This document shows positions 18,708-27,506 of a stretch of DNA of 64,000 nucleotides, in pieces. The notes beneath the pieces are model-generated. The model ran no database searches. It was not told where the DNA came from and saw only the letters and a list, made by a program, of their open reading frames with translations. The stretch lies in the NCBI GenBank assembly GCA_012960755.1, contig DUAT01000094.1, forward strand, positions 124,001-188,000, in the 5' to 3' direction. The DNA comes from Gammaproteobacteria bacterium. Lineage in GTDB: Bacteria > Pseudomonadota > Gammaproteobacteria > Pseudomonadales > Azotimanducaceae_A. The translations under genes were made by a program, and so were the position numbers. The first letter of the stretch is position 1. Each line of letters opens with the position of its first letter.

Positions 18708-20445
18708 CAAACTCCTGATACGACAAACCGAAGGTACCTGGCTAGGCTTTTCCGATCCTGTTGAGGTTATTGTCGCCCGCCACCAGGATGAAGTTCTGCC
18801 GATGTTTGAACGAATTCAGGCGCAAGTAGACGCTGGCTACTACGCAGCAGGGTTTGTCAGCTATGAAGCGGCGCCAGGTTTTGACTGCGCGCTGGTTACC
18901 CGGGATCCAGATCAGTTCCCACTACTGTGCTTTGGCCTGTACCAATCGCCAGAGACGATTGAGCATATTGCAACCGCCACGGCAGAATCGGTTGTTCATC
19001 CGGATCATTGGCTGCTGTCCCTGGATTCCGGTCGTTATTCCCAACACATTGATGAAATAAAGCGGCGTATCGAATCAGGGGATACTTATCAGGTCAACTA
19101 TACAATCCGCCAGCGGGCTGAGTTTGCCGGTGACCCCTGGGCACTCTTTTGCAGTTTTGCCGTGGATGCACCCTACGCCGCTTTTATCGACCTTGATGAT
19201 CATGCGGTCTGCTGTGCCTCACCGGAACTATTCTTTGAAATAAAGGCTGAATTGCGTTCAGGCAGGATCTCCACACGACCCATGAAGGGCACAGCGCGTC
19301 GCGGACTGACACTCGCCGAAGACCTGGCGCAAAAAAAACGCCTGGGTGAATCACCGAAGGACCGGGCAGAGAACATCATGATCGTCGATATGATTCGAAA
19401 TGATATCGGCAAAATTGCGACCACAGGTAGCGTCCGTGTAAACCGTGCGTTTCTGGTCGAAAAATATCCAACCTTGTGGCAGATGACATCGAGTGTGAGC
19501 GCTGTATCGAAGGTTTCCGTTGTTAGTGTGATGCAGGCGCTTTTTCCCTGCGCCTCCATCACGGGTGCACCCAAGGTTAACACCATGGCGATTATTCGCT
19601 CTCTTGAGCCTTCGCCACGTCACATCTATACCGGCAGCATAGGCTTCATGTCACCCAACGGTGATGCGCAGTTTAATGTTGCTATCCGTACCGCGCTGAT
19701 TGATAAAAAAAAGGATGGCCTGGAATATGGTATTGGTGGCGGTATTGTCTGGGACTCGGATGCCGAACAGGAATATGACGAGTGCTTGTTAAAAGCCAAG
19801 ACGATTCGGCAACCACAGTTCAGGCCGTCTTTTTCTTTGATCGAAACACTCCTTTGGACACCCAAAGACAGTTATTTTTTATTGGACTACCATCTTCGCC
19901 GATTGCGTGATTCTGCCGAGTACTTCGACATTCATCTGGATCTGGATGATATCGAAGGAACACTGTCGAACGTCAGCCGGGATTTCGAGGCAACGCCATA
20001 CAAGGTACGGTTGTTGCTGCGTTGCGATGGGGAAAATACAGTAACCAGTGAACGGTTCGACACGGCAATGTCCATGCCGCCTGGAAAAGTCGCCATGGCT
20101 CGACATGCAGTGAACTCTGGTGATGTTTTTTTGTACCACAAGACCACCAGGCGAGGTGTATTTGAGCAAGCCAGGGAAAATTTTTTGGATCGCGATGATG
20201 TGTTGCTCTGGAACGAAAAACGGGAGATGACAGAATCCACGATCGCCAATCTTGTCATCAAGCGAAATGACAAGTTGATTACACCCCGATTGTCCTGTGG
20301 CCTGTTGGCCGGGACATTCAGGCAGTTCCTGCTTGATAGCAGGCAAATTGAGGAAGGAATTATTACCCGGGAGGAAATAAAAACCTGCCCGGATATCTAT
20401 CTGATCAACTCTGTCCGCCAATGGCGGAAGGTTGTGTTGGACTAA
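18700..20445 (+). CDS. pabB-pabC: Bifunctional aminodeoxychorismate synthase component I / 4-amino-4-deoxychorismate lyase
   Basis: The 581-residue protein is a fusion. Residues about 1-355 are a chorismate-binding PabB-like domain: GDTYQVNYTIR, RPMKGTARRG, the Mg-binding ENIMIVDMIRNDIG, CASITGAPKVNTM and YDECLLKAKTI. Residues about 370-581 are a class IV aminotransferase-fold lyase (PabC) with NEKREMTESTIANLVI and SCGLLAGTFRQFLL. Together they turn chorismate plus ammonia into p-aminobenzoate for folate. The glutaminase PabA is not in the window. Such fusions are common in proteobacteria. Its ATG lies inside the end of the M20 gene. A 15-bp duplication spans its stop codon. Confidence 0.9.
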   Translation: MINKLLIRQTEGTWLGFSDPVEVIVARHQDEVLPMFERIQAQVDAGYYAAGFVSYEAAPGFDCALVTRDPDQFPLLCFGLYQSPETIEHIATATAESVVHPDHWLLSLDSGRYSQHIDEIKRRIESGDTYQVNYTIRQRAEFAGDPWALFCSFAVDAPYAAFIDLDDHAVCCASPELFFEIKAELRSGRISTRPMKGTARRGLTLAEDLAQKKRLGESPKDRAENIMIVDMIRNDIGKIATTGSVRVNRAFLVEKYPTLWQMTSSVSAVSKVSVVSVMQALFPCASITGAPKVNTMAIIRSLEPSPRHIYTGSIGFMSPNGDAQFNVAIRTALIDKKKDGLEYGIGGGIVWDSDAEQEYDECLLKAKTIRQPQFRPSFSLIETLLWTPKDSYFLLDYHLRRLRDSAEYFDIHLDLDDIEGTLSNVSRDFEATPYKVRLLLRCDGENTVTSERFDTAMSMPPGKVAMARHAVNSGDVFLYHKTTRRGVFEQARENFLDRDDVLLWNEKREMTESTIANLVIKRNDKLITPRLSCGLLAGTFRQFLLDSRQIEEGIITREEIKTCPDIYLINSVRQWRKVVLD

Positions 20446-20462
20446 TACCTGTTGGACTAATA
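20436..20462 (+). repeat. Tandem 15-bp duplication spanning the pabB-pabC stop codon
   Basis: GTTGGACTAATA occurs at 20436-20447 and again at 20451-20462, separated by CCT. The first copy contains the TAA stop. The second copy would supply another in-frame-length unit after it. Confidence 0.85.
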
Positions 20463-20587
20463 AAAGTGAAGCACTGGCGAATTATGGGGAGAAGTTTGCA
20501 GGGGAATAATCAATGCCTCTTGACCGACTCCAATCAATCTGGATACAGTGGTGATTGAACAAGAATATGGTCATCAATGAGGGAACT

Positions 20588-21274
20588 ATGAAACCCGAGA
20601 TCTATACTCCATCTGCTACTGGCAGTGATGTTGATATTAATATCGATCCAGCGGCGCGGGTGCAATCTGCCCGGTTATCCCGCCGAAATTTCATCAAAGG
20701 TATTATCGCCACAGGCGCGACCGTCGCATCGGGTTCGATGCTGGGTACTTTGAGTGGGTGTTCCGGTGAAAGCCAAACATCAACTTCAGTTGCCGGTGCT
20801 GTTGAAAGACTGATCTCCCTTAACGTGAATGGCAAAGTGCGTCGGGTAGATGTGTTGCCCCAGGAGACTCTGGCAATGACATTGCGCTACAAACTTGGAC
20901 TGACAGGCACCAAGCTGGGTTGTGACCGTGGTGAATGTGGTGCCTGCACCATTTTAATTGATGATGTGCCGACTTACTCCTGTTCGACATTGAGTCACGG
21001 TGTGAGGGGTCGAAAAGTAACTACCGTTGAAGGACTGCAAGCTGCCAATGGTGATTTGCATCCGGTTCAGCAGGCGTTTGTCGATGAACTGGGCCCGCAA
21101 TGTGGATTTTGTACACCAGGGCAATTGATGTCGGCGGTCGGGCTGTTGAAAGTCAATCCCAATCCCAGCAGGGAGGAGGCGCGGCAGGCAATGTCGGGTA
21201 ACCTGTGCCGCTGTGGCGCTTATGATCATTACCTTAATTCGGTGATGCGTGCAGCGCAGGAGCAGTTAACATGA
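20588..21274 (+). CDS. Tat-exported [2Fe-2S] subunit of a molybdenum hydroxylase (PaoA-like)
   Basis: The 228-residue protein starts at the ATG at 20588, preceded by GAGGGA. A long N-region leads to the twin-arginine signal SRRNFIKG (Arg32-Arg33), a hydrophobic core, and LSGC, which could also be a lipobox. A plant-type [2Fe-2S] domain follows, with Cys112, 117, 120 and 132. A second helical [2Fe-2S] domain has Cys172, 175, 207 and 209 (QCGFCTPG, NLCRCGAY). This is the small subunit layout of xanthine-oxidase-family enzymes, and the Tat signal matches E. coli PaoA. It overlaps the large-subunit gene by four bases. Confidence 0.92.
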   Translation: MKPEIYTPSATGSDVDINIDPAARVQSARLSRRNFIKGIIATGATVASGSMLGTLSGCSGESQTSTSVAGAVERLISLNVNGKVRRVDVLPQETLAMTLRYKLGLTGTKLGCDRGECGACTILIDDVPTYSCSTLSHGVRGRKVTTVEGLQAANGDLHPVQQAFVDELGPQCGFCTPGQLMSAVGLLKVNPNPSREEARQAMSGNLCRCGAYDHYLNSVMRAAQEQLT

Positions 21275-23685
21275 ATGACTACAAACTGATCGGGAAAAAT
21301 TTCACACCACCAGATGTCGTTGCCAAGGTGACTGGCAAGGCTAAATATGCCGAAGATTTCAGGGTAGAGGGCATGGTTTTCTGCCGTTTGCTACTGAGTC
21401 CCATGCCGCATGCAAAAGTAAACAATATCGATGCCACTGAAGCACTGGCGATGCCAGGTGTCATTGGCATACTCACCGCAGATGATTTACCTGCGGTCAC
21501 TTCTCCGGCCAAACCAACGCTGACGAATGAACCACATTATGTTGGTGACCCAATATTGGCGCTCGCTGCTGAGAGTGAGACGATCGCCCAGGATGCACTG
21601 GAAAAAATCAAACTCGATCTGGAGCCCCTGCCATTTACCCTTGATCCGCTGGAGAGTCTTTATCCAGGTGGTGCCAACGCAAGGACAGATGGAAATGTGG
21701 CAGGTAACAAGAGCGGTAAGCCTTATATAAAGGAAACGAAATGGACTGCCAGGGACTTCGCTGCGGTGAAGGAAGGTGAATTGCCAATGGGCGAAGCGGA
21801 AGATACCTGGACCTTTGGAGACGTGAACGGGAATTTCGAAAAGGCGGCCTACACCCTCGATGAAAGTTTCGTTACGGCCGGTACGTCTCATCACTGCCTG
21901 GAGACCCGTTCAGCCATGGCATACTGGCAAAACGGAAAATGTATTGTGCATGCATCATCCCAGAGCGGTAGTTTCCCTGTACCCTTTCTTGCTGGAATGA
22001 TCGGCATCAAGCCGCAGGATCTTGTCTTTGTCGCCGAGTATTGTGGTGGTGGTTTCGGATCAAAACTCTCTGCCTATACAGAGATGTCCATACCTGCCCA
22101 TATGTCGAAAAAAATAAATCGCCCTGTGATGATGAGAATCAGCCGGGCCGAAGAGTATTTTATCGGTACCGCCAGGGCCGGATTCCAGGGTCGGTTAAAA
22201 ATGGGGTTTCGTGAAGATGGTCGCCTGCTGGCAGTCGATCTCTACATTGTTCAGGAGAACGGTCCCGATGTCGGTTTCAATGACTATATATCAGCGGCAG
22301 AGGCAGTTGCACTGGTCTATACACCAGAAGCGATGACATTCAGGGGAATCCCCGTTGATACCAATACTCCCCGAAGATTTGCGCAACGTGGTCCCGGCCA
22401 GAACCAGATCGCCTGCGCCATCGAACCATTAATGGACAAGGCGGCTGTACAACTGGGTATTGATCGCGTTGCCATTCGAGCTATCAATGACCCGACCAGC
22501 GCGACTAAATACGGCCCGAAAAAAAGTGGCTTAACGAGTGCTTACCTTAATGAAGCACTCGAAAAAGGGTCGAAAGAATTTGGCTGGGAAGAAAAGAAAA
22601 AGCTCAGTGGCCAGAAGAAGGGTTCAAAGGTGACAGGTATTGGTGTCGGTCAGGCATACCACAGTGCCGGTTACAGTGGTTTTGATGGCCTCGTAGTACT
22701 CACGCCCGAGGGTAAGTTAAATATCCATACCGGTGTCGGTAATCTTGGTACCTACTCCCATACAGCAACCTCGAGAATTGCGGCCGAGGTGCTGAAATGT
22801 GACTGGGAAAGTTGTGTCATTGTACGCGGAGACACCCGCAAGCACTTACCCTGGAATATTGGTCAGTTCGGCAGTAATACTTCCTATACGATGACCCGGA
22901 CCAATTATGTTGCCGCCACGGATGCGGTCCAGAAGCTCAAGGAAATTGCTGCAATGGATTTGGGCGGCGAAGCTGATGATTATGACATCGGGGAAGAAAA
23001 AGTATTTTTGAGTGCTGATCCTACCAAACATCTTACCTATGCAGCGGCAGCAAAACGTGCGATAGAAATTGGCGGTAAATTCAGTGGTGCGGAAGCGCCG
23101 GAAGATATTAACCCCATGACAAAGGCCTCCGTTGCTGCGCTCGCTGGAACCGGTTTGATCGGTGTCGCAAAGGACAACCTCAAATCCGAGGGTACACCGC
23201 CTGCATTTGCCGCTGGATTTGTTCAAATTGAGCTTGATGTAGAGACGGGGGTTTATGACATTATCGACTATGTTGGCGTCGCCGACTGCGGTACGGTGAT
23301 TCATCCGCTCGGCCTTGCAACCCAGATCAAGGGTGGCGGCGTCATGGGATTTGGTATGGCAACAAAAGAACGCCATGTCTACGATCCACAAAATGGGCTG
23401 CCCGCAACGGTTGGGTTGAACCAGTCCAGAATAGCAACCTACCTGGATGTACCTTCGGTGATGAGAAGCACGGCTGTTGATAAGGCCGATCCGATAAATC
23501 CAGTGGGTGCCCGGGGTATTGGCGAACCGGTGCTGGGTTGTGCTGCAGCGGCGTTACTTTGTGCTATTTCAGATGCATTAGGTGGTCATTACTTCAACCG
23601 AACACCGGTTGTTCCGGACATGATTATCAATGCAGCCAGCGGGCGTGAACAGTCCCATGGGCCTTTGACTGTCAATACCTTCTAG
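21271..23685 (+). CDS. Molybdopterin-binding large subunit of a xanthine-oxidase-family enzyme (PaoC-like)
   Basis: The 804-residue catalytic subunit has the aldehyde oxidase/xanthine dehydrogenase a/b hammerhead (about 15-125) and Moco-binding domain. Motifs include EYCGGGFGSKL, RRFAQRGPGQNQIACAIEP, GVGQAYHSAGYSG and VGARGIGEPVLGC, where the Glu of GIGEP is at the position of the catalytic base. It has no signal peptide of its own, so export would be piggy-back on the Tat signal of the small subunit. Substrate is unknown: aldehydes, N-heterocycles or hydroxybenzoyl-type compounds are the family range. The FAD subunit follows 12 bases later. Confidence 0.9.
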   Translation: MNDYKLIGKNFTPPDVVAKVTGKAKYAEDFRVEGMVFCRLLLSPMPHAKVNNIDATEALAMPGVIGILTADDLPAVTSPAKPTLTNEPHYVGDPILALAAESETIAQDALEKIKLDLEPLPFTLDPLESLYPGGANARTDGNVAGNKSGKPYIKETKWTARDFAAVKEGELPMGEAEDTWTFGDVNGNFEKAAYTLDESFVTAGTSHHCLETRSAMAYWQNGKCIVHASSQSGSFPVPFLAGMIGIKPQDLVFVAEYCGGGFGSKLSAYTEMSIPAHMSKKINRPVMMRISRAEEYFIGTARAGFQGRLKMGFREDGRLLAVDLYIVQENGPDVGFNDYISAAEAVALVYTPEAMTFRGIPVDTNTPRRFAQRGPGQNQIACAIEPLMDKAAVQLGIDRVAIRAINDPTSATKYGPKKSGLTSAYLNEALEKGSKEFGWEEKKKLSGQKKGSKVTGIGVGQAYHSAGYSGFDGLVVLTPEGKLNIHTGVGNLGTYSHTATSRIAAEVLKCDWESCVIVRGDTRKHLPWNIGQFGSNTSYTMTRTNYVAATDAVQKLKEIAAMDLGGEADDYDIGEEKVFLSADPTKHLTYAAAAKRAIEIGGKFSGAEAPEDINPMTKASVAALAGTGLIGVAKDNLKSEGTPPAFAAGFVQIELDVETGVYDIIDYVGVADCGTVIHPLGLATQIKGGGVMGFGMATKERHVYDPQNGLPATVGLNQSRIATYLDVPSVMRSTAVDKADPINPVGARGIGEPVLGCAAAALLCAISDALGGHYFNRTPVVPDMIINAASGREQSHGPLTVNTF

Positions 23686-23697
23686 GGGGAGAAAATA

Positions 23698-24687
23698 ATG
23701 ATTAAAGACATGATGCGAGGCTTTGAATTGTTTCAACCGGCGAATCTTGATAATGCACTAACGCTGGTGAATCGCCTCGGTAAAGAGGCCTGGGTGATGG
23801 CAGGCGGAAATGACAGCCTGGACTGGTTCAAGGATCGCGTAAAAAACCCTGCTGCACTGATAGACCTGTTGGCCATCGAAGAGTTGAAGGGGATACGCGA
23901 AATCCAGAGCGGGATCGAAATCGGTGCGACCACAACACTCACTGAAATTGCAAATAGTGACCTGGTTAAGTCAAAGTTCAACCTGCTGGCGCAAGCTGCA
24001 AGCCAGGTGGCCAGTCCACAGATCCGGAATGTGAGTACGCTGGGGGGTAATCTTTGCCAGGATACACGATGCTGGTATTACCGGTCAGGTTTAGACTGTT
24101 ATCGGGCCGGTGGCAAAAAGTGCTTTGCCGATACGCCTGAAGGCATGAATCGTGAACATTGCCTGTTTAATGCTGATCGCTGTGTTGCTGTGTCGCCTTC
24201 CGATACGGCACCGGCACTCGTGGCCCTGGATGCGCAATGTGTTATTTCCGGACCCGACGGTGAGCGTGTCGTTAACATGGAAGAATTCTTCATTGGACCT
24301 GCGATAGATATCGAGCGCATGACAGTACTGAAGGATAACGAAATCCTCACAGCCATTCGAATACCCAATACCTGGTCTGGCGCCAGTTTCTATTTTGAGA
24401 AGGTTGCAGATCGCAAGACCTGGGACTTTGCCCTGGTTAACGTAGCTGCCGCCATCAGGTTAAATGGTTCGACGATTGAAGACATCCGGATTGCCTGCGG
24501 TGGGGTTGAATGTGTGCCAAAGCGGCTGACTGTGGTTGAGAGTGTCGTCAAAGCAAGTACCAAAAATGACGAAACAGCAGCCCTGGCAGGACAGTCCGCG
24601 ATTCGCGGCGCTACGCCGTTGAATCACAATCACTTCAAAATTCCCCTGATGGAGAATCTGGTGAAACGCGCGATTCGAGACAGCTAG
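23698..24687 (+). CDS. FAD-binding subunit with extra [4Fe-4S] loop (PaoB/HcrB-like)
   Basis: The 329-residue protein has the FAD-binding domain of molybdenum hydroxylases: AGGNDSLDWFKDRVKNP, GATTTLTEIA and QIRNVSTLGGNLCQ. A Cys-rich loop follows at about 118-160 (CQDTRCWYY, LDCYR, KKCF, REHCLF). The same kind of insertion binds a [4Fe-4S] cluster in 4-hydroxybenzoyl-CoA reductase beta subunit and PaoB. The C-terminal CO dehydrogenase-flavoprotein domain ends the protein. The start has a strong GGGGGAG site. It has no export signal of its own; like the large subunit it may be carried by the Tat-bearing partner. Confidence 0.9.
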   Translation: MIKDMMRGFELFQPANLDNALTLVNRLGKEAWVMAGGNDSLDWFKDRVKNPAALIDLLAIEELKGIREIQSGIEIGATTTLTEIANSDLVKSKFNLLAQAASQVASPQIRNVSTLGGNLCQDTRCWYYRSGLDCYRAGGKKCFADTPEGMNREHCLFNADRCVAVSPSDTAPALVALDAQCVISGPDGERVVNMEEFFIGPAIDIERMTVLKDNEILTAIRIPNTWSGASFYFEKVADRKTWDFALVNVAAAIRLNGSTIEDIRIACGGVECVPKRLTVVESVVKASTKNDETAALAGQSAIRGATPLNHNHFKIPLMENLVKRAIRDS

Positions 24688-24989
24688 TGTAGTGACCTAT
24701 ACAAAACGCACATTAAGCAATTCACTAAATGGCCAGATGGTGGCGGGCCAGGTGAGCTTTGAATCTATGAAGAGCCAACAAAAGACAACATGTTTACGAT
24801 CATCGCTGTCCATTTCGCTGTTTTGCCCTGCAGGTGATCGTCAAAATCACCACACCGGCGTTGTATTTCTTGAAAAGGTACCTACATTACCTGCGACTTC
24901 TTGTGAAAAGATTGCGCCTTGCTGTGACACCTCCTGTGACGAAAAAGTGAGAACCACTTAATGCACGTTTGGTATAGGACACTACACTA
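24688..24989 (+). other. Gap with one doubtful small frame
   Basis: A plus-strand frame from a GTG at 24692 (or an ATG at 24767) runs to a TAA at 24961 and could encode up to 89 residues. Its end is Cys-rich (PATSCEKIAPCCDTSCDE). No ribosome binding site or family is recognisable, and it has no hydrophobic segment. It lies between the FAD subunit and the small membrane protein, so it is worth a check, but I do not call it a gene. Confidence 0.25.
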
Positions 24990-25142
24990 ATGGAAGTGTT
25001 CCGTTATAGCCAAAACGCCTGGGGCCAATCTGCCCTCGAAGGTGTTTCGTGGGATCTGTTGCCGGTTTTTATTATCGCGGCAGCCACCTTTGTTATTGTG
25101 CATGCGCTTTTTATGTGGCTGTTTGCACCGCGGAAGCAGTGA
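24990..25142 (+). CDS. Small single-pass membrane protein of the molybdenum hydroxylase cluster
   Basis: An ATG at 24990 opens a 50-residue protein: MEVFRYSQNAWGQSALEGVS, then a membrane segment at about 22-45 (WDLLPVFIIAAATFVIVHAL and on), ending in the basic tail APRKQ. The pattern is of an accessory subunit that holds a soluble complex to a membrane protein. It lies 10 bases before the cytochrome b start and 302 after the FAD subunit, on the same strand. No function is known to me. The clean membrane helix, the neat spacing and the positive cytoplasmic end argue that it is real. Confidence 0.65.
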   Translation: MEVFRYSQNAWGQSALEGVSWDLLPVFIIAAATFVIVHALFMWLFAPRKQ

Positions 25143-25152
25143 GTGGTCACAG

Positions 25153-25803
25153 ATGACTGATGTTGTAGATAAAACCAGAGACGAGCAGTTTGTGATTCGT
25201 CATTCACTGATTGATCGCTTGCTTCACTGGGTGTCAGCAGTGTCGGTGTTGATCCTGTTGTTTACGGCATTTCTGCCCATCGCAGGTTTTAAATTTTCCT
25301 GGGTAACTATCCATTGGGTTTCAGGGTTTGTCCTGATTGCCGTTAGTTTGTTTCACGTTGTTCGCTCGTGCTTCTGGCAGGACCTGCATTCAATGTATTT
25401 TGGATCGAGCGATGTCAAGGAAATAGGTGCAGCACTCAGGTGGTTGCTGCAACGCCCGGACAGCGAACTCATCAAACCTGGCAAATACTCCCCTGCACAA
25501 AAATTGATGCACCATTCCGTCAGCCTGATTGTCCTGGTGACAATGATTACGGGCATATTGATGATGGTAAAAATCGACACGCCCTGGTGGGATAGAGATC
25601 TCTACTGGCTAACAGATCAAAGCTGGGGAATTGTTTATATATTTCACGGCTTGGCTGCTTTGTTTTTGCTGGCAGTCATCATGATTCATATCTATTTTGC
25701 CTTCAGGCCCGAGAAACTAATGTATACCCGATCAATGATATCGGGCAAGCTGACCAGGGCTGAACTCCTGGACCAACATGACCCAGAGAAATGGCGGAAC
25801 TAA
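25153..25803 (+). CDS. Cytochrome b561 / formate-dehydrogenase-gamma-like membrane subunit
   Basis: The 216-residue protein starts at the ATG at 25153. It has four membrane segments (about 17-40, 47-68, 113-135, 165-190) and the His pattern of di-haem Ni-hydrogenase/formate dehydrogenase cytochromes: HSLIDRLLHW, IHWVSGF, LFHVVRS, LMHHSVSL, IFHGLAAL and MIHIYFAF. Such proteins pass electrons from a periplasmic dehydrogenase to the quinone pool. Its place behind the Tat-exported molybdenum hydroxylase suggests that it is the electron outlet of that enzyme. The following gene starts two bases after its stop. Confidence 0.85.
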   Translation: MTDVVDKTRDEQFVIRHSLIDRLLHWVSAVSVLILLFTAFLPIAGFKFSWVTIHWVSGFVLIAVSLFHVVRSCFWQDLHSMYFGSSDVKEIGAALRWLLQRPDSELIKPGKYSPAQKLMHHSVSLIVLVTMITGILMMVKIDTPWWDRDLYWLTDQSWGIVYIFHGLAALFLLAVIMIHIYFAFRPEKLMYTRSMISGKLTRAELLDQHDPEKWRN

Positions 25804-25804
25804 G

Positions 25805-26215
25805 ATGCCCGGTGAACCCTTTACAAAAAACCGCACCGAATTCGATAATCGGATTGATAAAATTGAATCAGCCTATGAATTCATGCTGGCCTATGCCGCC
25901 CAGGGGCACGAAGCAGGCGGTGGCGCCGCCCATGAAGCGGAAATCAGGGTTTACCTGAATGCTATTGATCAGTCATTGAATGACCTGGTTGGGGTAATCG
26001 CAGCCCTGGCGGAAGAAAAAAACCCGGCTTCCGTTGATACCTACCGTGAATTTATCAACACGCTCGACAGTGACGCGGGCAAGACCCGTGGTGCGATCCG
26101 GCTGGTGCTGGCGCAGAATTCCATCAGCTCACAACTGATTGACAATCTCAATGCCTCAATACACCTGCGCGCGCTACTTACTGATCTGTTCGTTTTTGAT
26201 GAGGCGCTGAAATAA
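25805..26215 (+). CDS. Small all-helical protein, unknown function
   Basis: The 136-residue protein starts at the ATG at 25805, just after the cytochrome b stop. It is acidic and predicted helical throughout, with EFDNRIDKIESAYEFMLAYAAQG, a Gly/Ala/His segment (HEAGGGAAHEAEIR), and LRALLTDLFVFDEALK. It has no signal, membrane segment or Cys pair. I do not recognise the family. The tight coupling to the cytochrome b suggests a maturation or regulatory role for the oxidase complex, perhaps like a redox-enzyme chaperone, but that is inference. Confidence 0.7.
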   Translation: MPGEPFTKNRTEFDNRIDKIESAYEFMLAYAAQGHEAGGGAAHEAEIRVYLNAIDQSLNDLVGVIAALAEEKNPASVDTYREFINTLDSDAGKTRGAIRLVLAQNSISSQLIDNLNASIHLRALLTDLFVFDEALK

Positions 26216-26258
26216 GATTGTTGTTAGCAAGTGGTAGGAACGTATTGGCAGGTATATA

Positions 26259-26705
26259 GTGCCATGGAACATCAAGGGCAAGACGAATCAAGTGTTCGAA
26301 ATTGCAGCGATTGATCATATCGTCCTGAGAACCGACAAGCTGACGCAGATGCTGGATTTTTACTGTGGTGTTTTAGGTTGTGAAATAGAGCGGGAAACGC
26401 TGCCTGAGATCGGTCTGACACAGTTGCGAGCAGGCGACGCCTTGATAGACCTGGTGAATGTCGACAGCCGTTTGGGTCGTATGGGTGGAGGGTCTCCCAC
26501 AAAAACCGAAAACAATGTCGATCATTATTGCCTCCGGCTCAAATCAATTTCTGAAGAACAAATCCGTAGTCACCTGCAATCTCATGGTATTGAAGTTGGC
26601 GAGTTTGGTGAACGCAATGGTGCACAGGGGTTGGGGCAGTCTGTATATATTCAGGACCCCGAAGGAAATACCGTAGAGTTGAGATCCCAGATTACGTTAG
26701 TGTGA
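26259..26705 (+). CDS. VOC family protein (glyoxalase I-like)
   Basis: The 148-residue protein begins with GTG at 26259; a GTG at 26292 is an alternative since the fold starts at FEIAAIDHIVLRT. Metal-ligand positions are His in IDHIVL, Glu/Asp near GDALIDLVNV, His in VDHYCLRL and Glu in DPEGNTVELRS. All four are present, so metal binding is likely. The family includes glyoxalases, epimerases and extradiol dioxygenases; this single-domain type is often called lactoylglutathione lyase-like. It is followed by a DUF899 gene. Confidence 0.8.
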   Translation: MPWNIKGKTNQVFEIAAIDHIVLRTDKLTQMLDFYCGVLGCEIERETLPEIGLTQLRAGDALIDLVNVDSRLGRMGGGSPTKTENNVDHYCLRLKSISEEQIRSHLQSHGIEVGEFGERNGAQGLGQSVYIQDPEGNTVELRSQITLV

Positions 26706-26768
26706 AGTGGGGTCTTGCCTGTACCAAAGGCATCGCAGGAAGATCGCATCTCAACAGGGAGGAACAGA

Positions 26769-27470
26769 ATGACATCAACAAAGATACAGGCCGAAAAAGT
26801 ATCAGAAGAAGACTGGCTGACTGCCCGGCAAACACTTTTGGTGCGTGAGAAAGAACTTGCGCGCTTGCGTGATGATATTGCCCAGGCACGCCGGGATTTG
26901 CCCTGGCGTGCGGTAAAAGAGGACTATCTGTTCTCCGGTTCGGACGGCGATAAACGACTCAGTGAGTTATTCGCGGTGAAAAGCCAATTGATTACCTACC
27001 ACTTTATGTACGGCCCTGATTGGGAAGAAGGTTGTAAAAGCTGCTCATTCTGGGCGGACCAATACGATGCCATCAACCTGCATATTGGTGCACGGGATGT
27101 ATCCCTGGCAGTCATCTCCCAGGCGCCGTGGCAAGTCTTCCAGGGTTTTAAAGAACGAATGGGCTGGCGCTTTAACTGGCTCTCCTCGGCTGGCAACTCG
27201 TTTAACAGCGACTATCAGGTCTCTTTCCCGGATCAGAAAACCGGTATTTACAATTACCGCGAAACCAGTGTGATGGAAGAACAGCCCGGTTTGAGTGTTT
27301 TTCTTAAAGCTGAAAACGGCGACATTTTTCACACCTACTCGACCTATGCCCGCGGCCTCGACCCCCTCAATGCCACCGACCAGATGCTGGATCTGGTACC
27401 CCGGGGAAGAGATGAAGCTGGACTTAATTATGGAATGGAATGGGTTCGATTACATGACCAATACGTGTGA
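26769..27470 (+). CDS. DUF899 family thioredoxin-like protein
   Basis: The 233-residue protein starts at the ATG at 26769, preceded by GGGAGGAAC. The family signature is clear: a helical N-terminus with LLVREKELARLRDDIAQARRDLPW, then a thioredoxin-like fold with LFAVKSQLITYHFMYGPDWEEGCKSCSFWAD, and the end DLVPRGRDEAGLNYGMEWVRLHDQY. The Cys-x-x-Cys-like pair CKSC lies at the first helix. Its reaction is not established; DUF899 members are thought to be dithiol-disulphide oxidoreductases. It is convergent with the GGDEF gene, 36 bases apart. Confidence 0.85.
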   Translation: MTSTKIQAEKVSEEDWLTARQTLLVREKELARLRDDIAQARRDLPWRAVKEDYLFSGSDGDKRLSELFAVKSQLITYHFMYGPDWEEGCKSCSFWADQYDAINLHIGARDVSLAVISQAPWQVFQGFKERMGWRFNWLSSAGNSFNSDYQVSFPDQKTGIYNYRETSVMEEQPGLSVFLKAENGDIFHTYSTYARGLDPLNATDQMLDLVPRGRDEAGLNYGMEWVRLHDQYV

Positions 27471-27506
27471 AACCTTTGGAGCTGATGGCTTCGCCGGGGG
27501 TACCGT

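Noticed and set aside
19879..20421. Minus-strand 180-codon frame within the PabB-PabC gene
   Set aside because: Antisense to a clearly conserved domain; no family match.
22846..23391. Minus-strand 181-codon frame within the molybdopterin subunit
   Set aside because: Antisense to conserved coding sequence; no domain.
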